From Annulohypoxylon bovei var. microspora (lineage: Eukaryota; Ascomycota; Sordariomycetes; Xylariales; Hypoxylaceae), in contig MU405507.1 of the NCBI GenBank assembly GCA_022836615.1, positions 1 through 14,505 on the forward strand: a DNA stretch of 14,505 nucleotides. Direction: 5' to 3'. The translations under genes were made by a program, and so were the position numbers. Positions 7,139 to 14,505 of the stretch are shown in pieces (position 1 is the stretch's first letter; each line of letters begins with the position of its first letter). The notes under the pieces were generated by a model that was not told the origin of the DNA, did not search any database, and saw nothing but the letters and a program-made list of their open reading frames with translations.

Positions 7139-7219
7139 CCGCCCCGCTTGCCGTAAATAAAATAATTTTATAAAAAAAGAATAATAAAATAAAAAATCGA
7201 AGAATCGAACTTTAATTAA

Positions 7220-7540
7220 ATTAAAGTTAAACTTTAATTAAACTTTAAAATTTTAAAATTCGGGGGTATTATGTTCGTAAAACGCGGGGACCTCGCGTTT
7301 AATTTAATTTTTTAATTATATAATAATTTATAAAAAATATAATCGAAATTAATTAAATGCGTTTTTCGAAATTTATTTAATTATATAATTATAAGAAATT
7401 TAATAAAAAATTAAAATAAAAAAAATAAAAAAAAAATAAATTAAAACGATATATATAAATAAATATAAAAAAAAAAGTTAAATTAATTAAATTTCGTTAA
7501 TTATTAATATTTTTAATTATATAACGATTTATATAAAATT
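7220..7540. repeat. Right arm of the long imperfect inverted repeat
   Basis: The inverse partner of about 5660-5995, with the strongest match at 7371-7413. It contains a hairpin of its own at 7280-7300 (AAACGCG, 7-base loop, CGCGTTT) that is absent or lost in the left arm. Just before it lies a perfect AACTTTAATT-A-AATTAAAGTT palindrome (7208-7228). The boundaries are approximate because the similarity fades gradually. Confidence 0.65.
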
Positions 7541-9080
7541 TTAAATATTTTTTAATATTTTTTATATAATAAACGAAACTTATTAAATAACTTTAAATTA
7601 AATTTAATAAAATAAAAATTTAAAGATTTTTAAATTAATTAATTAAACTTTAAAACTTAATAAATTTAATAGAAAATTATTTTATTTAATAAATTATTAT
7701 CGTTATAAAAGCATAAAACGTTTATATCGCTTTTAAAATATCAGCGTAAAATATTAATAATAAAAATGAAATAAATTTCGTTTTTAATAATAAAACGCGT
7801 TAAATCCTTTAAAACGTTATTAATAAAAATTAATAAACAAATAAAATAAATTAAAAAAAAATAAACTTAAAAAACAATAATATTAATATAATTAAAGCAT
7901 TATTTAATAAATTAATAAAAATAATTAAAAAAAATATAAAAGAAAAAATAAAAAAAATAAAAAAAGAAATCTTAAAATAAATTATTCCTTAATTTATTAA
8001 TAATGAATTTATCGAAAAATGATGTTAAAATAACACCTTTAAACTTAAAAATATTAAAAAATTATTTATTACGATAAAAACCGACATTTTAAAAATAATA
8101 AAAATTAAAATTTTAACCGTAATTATATTTAACTTAAACCACGCACGTAACGATATAACTTTAACTTTAAAATTATAAATTAATATAACGTTAAAAAACA
8201 TAATATAAAATTAATTATTAACATTAATAATATTAATAAAATAATAAAAAAAATTAATAATAAAAAAAACGTAAATTAATTTTAAATTAATTATAAAAAA
8301 CGTTAAAAAAATAATAAAAATAATAAACATATTTTTTAAATAATAAAACGCCATTATAATAAAATAATTAAAAAATAATAACATAATAATTACATTTTAA
8401 TATAAAGTTACTTTATATAAAAATAATTAAAATTAAATAAAAAAAACATTTAAACTTTAAATAATAAATGTAAAAAAAAACTTTCAAATCATCGTAAAAA
8501 GTTTAAACGTAAATAAACTTCGAAACGTAAACGTAACGTTAATAAAATTACTTAAAAAATTACAAAAATAAAATATAAAAACCATAAATTAAATAAAATT
8601 AAAATTCCGAAAAAACTTTAAAATAAAATACGTAATAATAATTTTACGTATATTTAACTTTATTATAACATAATAAATATATAATAATAATTTAATTTAA
8701 AAAACAAAAATCTTTTAATATAAATTTTTTTTAAAAAATCTTAAAATTAAATAATATTATAAATATTATAAATTTAAACACATAATTAAATTTTATAAAA
8801 AACAAATTAAATATAATAAATATACGAAATTAATATATAAAGGAAAAAATAAAACATGTTATAAAATATTCCATTATTATAATTATAATAAAACGCATGT
8901 AATATAAAATAAAAGTTATTTATAAATGTAAAATGTAAAAAAAAAAATTAAAGAAATATACGCTTATAAATTATATTAATTTGAAAAACGTTAATTTAAA
9001 AAATAAACTACTTATAAAAATATATTAATTAATTTAATTTATTAATTTAAAAACTTAACGTTAAACATAATAATTAATAA

Positions 9081-9278
9081 TTAAAATATTAACGACTTAT
9101 TAATAATAAATATAATAATATAAAACCGATTTAAGAAAATATTTAAATAATAATAAATTATATTATAAAAGAAAAAACTTAAAAACTTACCTCGAATAAA
9201 AAACGAAATATCATTAATATACATATATTTTAATAAAGATTTAATAAAAGCATTAATACCGCCGAACGTTAAAAACAT
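9081..9278 (-). pseudogene. Minus-strand open frame, possible mutated element remnant
   Basis: 65 codons starting MFLTFGGINAFIKSLL and continuing with YMYINDISFFIRGKF, then low-complexity Ile/Phe/Tyr/Asn. The first 35 residues look more protein-like than the rest. The Phe, Ile and Tyr bias is what C-to-T change on this strand would produce. YIND- and FIRGK-like strings are suggestive of a retroelement, but I cannot assign a domain. No neighbouring gene or promoter supports expression. It could equally be a chance frame in AT-rich DNA. Confidence 0.15.
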
Positions 9279-10470
9279 ATAAATATTTAAAATAAGCTCC
9301 GAATTAATAACACCATAATAATAATAATAATAATAATTATAAACGAATAATTAATCTTTAAAAAATATTTAATAAATAAAATTTAAATAATGTATTAAAA
9401 TGTAACGAAAAAAAACGGCAATATATTATAAATATTAAAACATCGGTATAATAATAAAATTATAATAATTTAAAAATTAAAAATAATAAACGAAATACTT
9501 TAAAATTTAAAATTAAATAATAATTATTATATGATATAAAAAAGTTTAAAACGAACGATAATATTCGTTAATAAAATAATAAATAAAAATTATTAATTAA
9601 ATGAAATAAACCATAATTAATTAATAATAAACTTATAAAATATTAACGAAAAAATAATAATATAATTAATATACATCGAATTATTAAAAAAAATAAAAAG
9701 AAATTTAATTTTAAAGTTAAAATAAAAAAAAATAATCGGTAAACAAATGGTAATAAATGACTTTAATATACACCATTTATTATAAAATAAATATATAAAA
9801 AAAAAAATTTAAAATAAATTATATCGTTAATAATTTAATAATAACTTAACTTTATAACGTTGAAAAAAACGATTATAAAAAGCAAATAAAATTAAAAATT
9901 TTTTATAATAAACTTAATATAAATAAACGAAAAATTTCATAACTTTAATTTAAAAACATTTAAATAAAAAAAATTAAATTATATAACGTAAAAAATATAA
10001 ATAAAAAGTAATAACGAATTAATATCGAAACGATAAACATTTATTAATAAAATATAAAAAAAATTTAATAAAATATTAATATTAATAAAAAGTTAAAACA
10101 TCGAAATTTTAAAAAAATTCGATAACGTTAAATAAATAAACGAATATATTTAATATTTAATAATGAAGTTATAAAATATCGTTAAAACAGCGATGGAACC
10201 ACATAAAGTATTATTTAATAAAGTAATTAAATAATGGGGAAAAAAAGTCGATTAAATAAAAAAAAACATAATAAAGCAAAAACAAAAATAAAATAAACAA
10301 CGATTAAAATGAGAATAAAAAGCTTTATAAATAGCAAATAAAAAATTCGAAAAGGTAATATATAAAGTAAAGCGTAATTACTTTAAAAAAATGCTTATAA
10401 AAATCTTAAAAAATAATAAAATATTATAAGACATGGAAAAATAAACAAGGTTAAAAAGTTAATAACTTAT

Positions 10471-10704
10471 TTAAAATAATAAGTTATTAATCTTAAGAAA
10501 AAACGTAAATAAAGAATCATAAGTAAAATAATATCGAAATAAAAACGATGTGTTATTATAACGTTTTTTCCTTTTATTAATAATAAACCTTTTAAATATA
10601 TCATAAGGTTTAATATATAACGAACCATTTATAAATAAAAATAATTTCATAATAAATAAAAGAATATATTGGAAAAACATTAAAAAAGCGGCAAAAAAAA
10701 CCAA
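10471..10704 (-). pseudogene. Minus-strand open frame, possible mutated element remnant
   Basis: 77 codons starting MVFFAAFLMFFQYILLF, then NGSLYIKPYDIFKRF and a Lys/Arg patch, rich in Phe, Ile, Tyr and Leu. It lies 1.2 kb upstream, in the minus-strand direction, of the frame at 9081-9278, so both may be pieces of one decayed minus-strand element. I see no recognisable transposase, reverse transcriptase or integrase signature. The hydrophobic start is the expected result of C-to-T change rather than reliable evidence of a membrane segment. Confidence 0.15.
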
Positions 10705-10740
10705 GTTATAAAAAGTATTAAGAAAAAATATATTATTAAT

Positions 10741-12770
10741 AAAATTTATTAAAGCTTGTGGAAAGCTAGTGTATTACGCGTTAATTATTATTATTATATA
10801 AAGTTTTATATTAAAATATTACTTTAAAGTTTTTAAATAAGTGATAATAATTATATTACTTAAATTAAGTAAAACGGAAAAAGAAAAATTTCTGCTAAAT
10901 GTATATAAATTTATAATATTATTAAATATAATGGAAAAGCTTATTAAAAAAATAATCGCATGGCGGATCACGTGTGTAACGGAAGAAAAATAATTACTTT
11001 TTAAAAGTTAAATAAATAATAAGGAATTTAAGTTTATAAAAGTTATTATACGTATAATAATAAAAAGAATATATTTTATATAAAAATATAATAAAATAAC
11101 ATTGCTTTTTTAATTAAACATATTAAATATATTTAATAATGTGGTATTATAAAAAATGGTTTATATATTATATAAAAAAGGATTTTTATTTCAAATAATT
11201 AAATAAATAATAAGTTTTATAAATAAAAGAAAAATAAAATTAATTTTTAATAAAACGGAATTAAAATAATAATGGATTTTTACGGGAATTTTATAAGGAT
11301 TATTATTATCTTTAATTTTATTTATTTTATATATTATTATATTATATAAAAAATTAAAATAAAAAGGAATTTTAATAATAAAATTTATAAATAATACGAA
11401 CTTATTAATGGTAATTAAAAATATTAAAAAAAATTATATTAAATTAAAAAAAATGTTTAAAATATACGAATTATAAATAAATAAATATAAAATGTTTTTT
11501 ATTTTTAATAAAAATAAATTAATATATTTTATAAAAACATATAAACTTGAAATGAATTTAATAATGTTAAGGAATATATGTATAAAATTATTAAAAAGTG
11601 CACATTTTTTTAACGTATAATTAAATAAAAAGTTATATTAAAAAAATATTTAAAATATATAAAAAATAAAATGGAAAAATAAAAATATATATTTTTAAAA
11701 TTAATGGTATTTATATAAAAATGTAACGTTTTAAAAGTAAAAAAAGTTTATATTAAAATGATTTAAAATATAATATTATATAAAGTAATGGTATAATATA
11801 TTTTAAACGGTGAAAATGATAAAATTAAAAAAATAATAAATAAATTATACGTTATGTAATTAAATTGCTTATAAAAAGTTAACGGAACGTATAAAATTAT
11901 CTTTATATTTGTTTTAAAAATGGAAATTAAATATCTTTTAATAAACTTATATTTAAACTTAAAATTAATAAAATTTAAATTTAAAGTAAGATTTTTAAAA
12001 TTTAATTACGTTATTATAAAAGTAAAAAATAAAATAATATAATGATTAAATAAAAATAAAAAATGTTAATATTAAAACGATAATAAAACATTAATAAAGA
12101 AATTTAAGTAAAATAAGGAATCGAAAAATACTTGATTAATTAAATGGAAAATTAATAAATATTTAAAGGATAATTTTATTAAGAAATGGTAAAAGAAATA
12201 AAAAGTAATAAATTATAAATGAAATATTTTTATTATATTAATATTTTTTAATAATATATTAATTAAAAATTAATATTATAAAGTAAAGAAATATAAAGCT
12301 TTAACCTTAATATAAATTTAAATAAAGAAAATTAACCTTAATATTTTTTTTTTAAAAAGGAAGTAATGGGTATATAAACTTTTAAATATTAATATAATAA
12401 AAAGGAAATAACATATTATATTATTATAAAATGCTTATGATTTATTAATGTAAAATTAACGCTTTGTAAAAAGCTTAAATTAAACATATTTACAATTTTA
12501 AAAAATTATTAAAGAATTATAATAAACTTAAATAAATTTAAAATTATTATATAATGGTTTTTAAAAAAAAGCTTATTATTAATATATAAAGTAACATTAT
12601 TATTAACATTATTAAAAGTAATATAAAAAAAATGAATATAAATAAAATTATTAACATATTATTAATAAAAAGTAAATTAAAAGTAATAAGCTTAATATTA
12701 AAGGTAATTAAATTTATAAAATTAAATTAATTAAAAAAATAAATAAATAAATAAGGTATATATTAATAAT
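10741..12770. other. AT-rich decayed block, + strand depleted of non-CpG C
   Basis: The asymmetry is the reverse of the preceding block: G survives (ATGG, AAGG, GGAA) while C is scarce outside CpG, and 12181-12240 has 6 G and no C. The switch lies between about 10740 and 10800. A better-preserved patch at 10955-10990 includes GCATGGCGG and TCACGTG. All frames are interrupted, and no gene or RNA is recognisable. Confidence 0.65.
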
Positions 12771-12780
12771 TATATAATAA

Positions 12781-12807
12781 AATAATAATAATAATAATAA
12801 TAATAAT
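12781..12807. repeat. (AAT)9 microsatellite
   Basis: Nine perfect AAT units. It lies near the point where strand asymmetry changes again. Confidence 0.9.
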
Positions 12808-14505
12808 ATTAAAATTAATATATATTACATTAATTTTTTATTAAATAATAAAAACCAATCCTTTATAATAATAAGTTTAATTTATATACTTAATTTTTTA
12901 ATAAAAGCTTACTCGATTTTTAATCGAAATATCCTTTTATTAAAAAATTAATAATAATAATTAACATCATTTAATAATAATTAATATAATAAAGCCTTTA
13001 TAAATTTAATTTAATTTATAATATTTTAAAAGTAATGTTAATAATAATATAATAAAATAATAATAAAATATAATATATATTTATATAAAATTTATAAGGA
13101 TAATAAATTTATAATATTTCTTATTATAATTAAACTTATTTCATATAAATAAAAAAAATTAATACTTTATTTAAAAAATAAAACATAAAAAAAACATAAT
13201 ATTATTTTTTAATAATAATAAACTTAAATATTAAACGGTAAATAACCGCAATGATATTGTAATAAAAACGTTTTTAAAATTAATATACATTTTTAAGTTT
13301 ATTTTTAAATTAAAATATATAATTATAAATTTAATTAAAACATAAATAAATAAAACGAAGTAATATTATTAATGTATATAAATTGCTATATAATTTAATA
13401 ACAGTTTAAAAAAAAGATTAAAATTAATTAAAACGATAATAATAATTTAATAAAATATTTACAATTTTATAATATTTATAATAACATATATAAAATAAAT
13501 AAAAAGTTATTAAAATATGGTGAAAAGTATAAAAAAGCTTAATAATTTTATTATTAATAAAATTATATAACACATATATAAAACGCAAATAAATCATATA
13601 AAATATATTAACGATAATTAATTTAATTTATAATAAAATAATTATAATATATCATTAATAATAAACTAACGATTTAAAATTTTTAATATTAAAAAAAAGA
13701 AATATTTATAATTTATTTATAATATAAAGAAAATCTTATAAATTAAAAAAGTAATAAAAATCTTTTATTATATTATAATTAAAAAAATAAAAACAACTTT
13801 TTTAAAATTTTTAATTTTATAAGTAATAAAGCTTTTTAAATAAAACTATTTAAAATAAAATTAATTAACGATGAAATAATAAATTACTAATAAATAAAAC
13901 CCTTAATAATAAAAAAAAAATAATTATAATCACTTTATTTTAAAACATTTTTTTCATTAAATCCATTATTTAATTATAATTTTACTTTATTAAATTTAAT
14001 TAATTAATTAATTACCTTTTCATTACTTTTTTTTAATTATTTTTATTAAAAAAGTAAACTTTTATAATTATAAAATAAAAAACAATGTTAACGTATAATA
14101 ATAAAAATTAATAATCGCAGCAAAATAAGTTTTTTTTAACATATAATTTTTACCCGAATATTTACCACGTAATAACATTATACACCCATTTTTATAAACT
14201 TAATTTATTTAAAAATTCAAAGATAATTAACATAAAAGTAAATAAATAAATAAATAATATATAATAAACGAAACCCATAACATTTATATAATAAATTTAA
14301 TATTATTATTTTTTAAAATATTATTTTAATTAAAATTAAAAATATTTTAAATTTAAACGAAATTTTTTTTAATAATAAAAATTTATAATTATTTATTTAA
14401 AAATAATAATATTATAATTAAAAAATTAATTAATTTTAAATTTAAATATTAATTAATTATATAATAATTATACGTTTAATAATTTTTATATTAATTATAA
14501 TTTAT
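12808..14505. other. AT-rich decayed block, + strand depleted of G again
   Basis: Up to about 14300, C outnumbers G on + outside CpG: 13141-13200 has 4 C and no G. It contains TTACTTTTTTTTAAT around 14023-14037 with an inverse partner at 14045-14057, short TTAA and AAAT simple repeats (around 14000-14012 and 14238-14256), and near-pure A/T to the window end. No gene, RNA or recognisable element end. Confidence 0.6.

Larger units (their letters stand above)
7560..10740. other. AT-rich decayed block, + strand depleted of non-CpG G
   Basis: Almost every G on the + strand lies in CpG, while C also survives in other contexts: 8101-8160 has 10 C and 4 G, all four G in CpG, and 8761-8820 has no G at all. 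This means C-to-T change mainly on the minus strand. Gene-free apart from two minus-strand open frames listed separately. An (ATA)n run lies at 9315-9337. The sequence probably derives from one or more transposable elements; no domain is legible. Confidence 0.65.

Noticed and set aside
10967..10974. ATCACGTG, matching the yeast centromere CDEI consensus, within AT-rich DNA
   Set aside because: A single 8-bp match is expected by chance, and I see no CDEIII-like element at suitable distance; a point centromere is not supported.
1..14505. Fungal mitochondrial DNA with GC clusters
   Set aside because: No mitochondrial gene, rRNA or tRNA is visible in 14.5 kb, and the transition-only repeat divergence with residual CpG fits nuclear RIP better.
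1..14505. AT-rich protist intergenic DNA (Plasmodium or Dictyostelium type)
   Set aside because: Those genomes would be expected to show long AT-rich coding frames in a window this size, and would not explain repeat pairs differing only by C/T and G/A changes; not fully excluded without a database search.
1..14505. CRISPR array or prokaryotic operon
   Set aside because: No regularly spaced identical repeats with unique spacers, no ribosome-binding sites before open frames, and no gene-dense stretches.

Overview
The window is almost entirely non-genic, extremely AT-rich DNA that looks like decayed repetitive heterochromatin from a filamentous ascomycete (Pezizomycotina-type) nuclear genome. 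The strongest evidence is a mutation pattern typical of repeat-induced point mutation (RIP). Two copies of a 210-bp sequence (710-919 and 3815-4024) differ at 26 positions. By my hand alignment every difference is a C/T or G/A transition, with no transversion and no indel. A second pair (2000-2052 and 2126-2178) differs by 15 transitions and 1 transversion. Much of the surviving C or G in the AT-rich blocks lies in CpG, while CpA/TpG sites have become TpA. I recognise no intact protein gene, rRNA, convincing tRNA or CRISPR array. The exact organism cannot be named from the sequence.

Layout. 1-340 is C-rich on the + strand: a GC hairpin at 3-36, then a degenerate C-rich tandem repeat with 16-bp units best seen at 222-330. 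349-421 is a small foldback ending in ATTACGTAA / TTACGTAAT. Composition changes abruptly at about 421. 421-1930 is AT-rich and carries the first 210-bp repeat copy and a two-copy 112-bp tandem duplication (1368-1594). 1935-2350 is a less decayed island with internal degenerate direct repeats and a 73-codon open frame that may be an element remnant. 2350-4680 is AT-rich again, with a 9-bp tandem array, a poly-T tract, the second 210-bp copy and a cluster of perfect palindromes (4062-4327). 4690-5640 is a GC-normal island with a 89-bp foldback and a G-rich minisatellite (5103-5530). 5640-7560 contains a long, imperfect inverted repeat pair (about 5660-5995 and 7220-7540). It flanks a short element whose terminal motif matches the foldback in the GC-normal island. 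7560-14505 is near-pure AT sequence in blocks of opposite strand asymmetry: non-CpG G is depleted on + at about 7.7-10.74 kb and 12.8-14.3 kb, and non-CpG C is depleted at about 10.8-12.7 kb.

Reading it together: the window is a graveyard of transposable elements mutated by a RIP-like process, with short tandem repeats surviving as GC islands, perhaps because they are too short or too diverged to be targeted. Such sequence is typical of centromere-flanking, subtelomeric or dispersed AT-isochore heterochromatin in fungi; nothing here distinguishes those positions. I do not see a new gene system. The observations most worth checking are the transition-only repeat pair, the alternating strand bias, the shared terminal motif that defines a possible short transposon family, the long inverted pair, and the minisatellite whose period changes from 10 to 12 bp.
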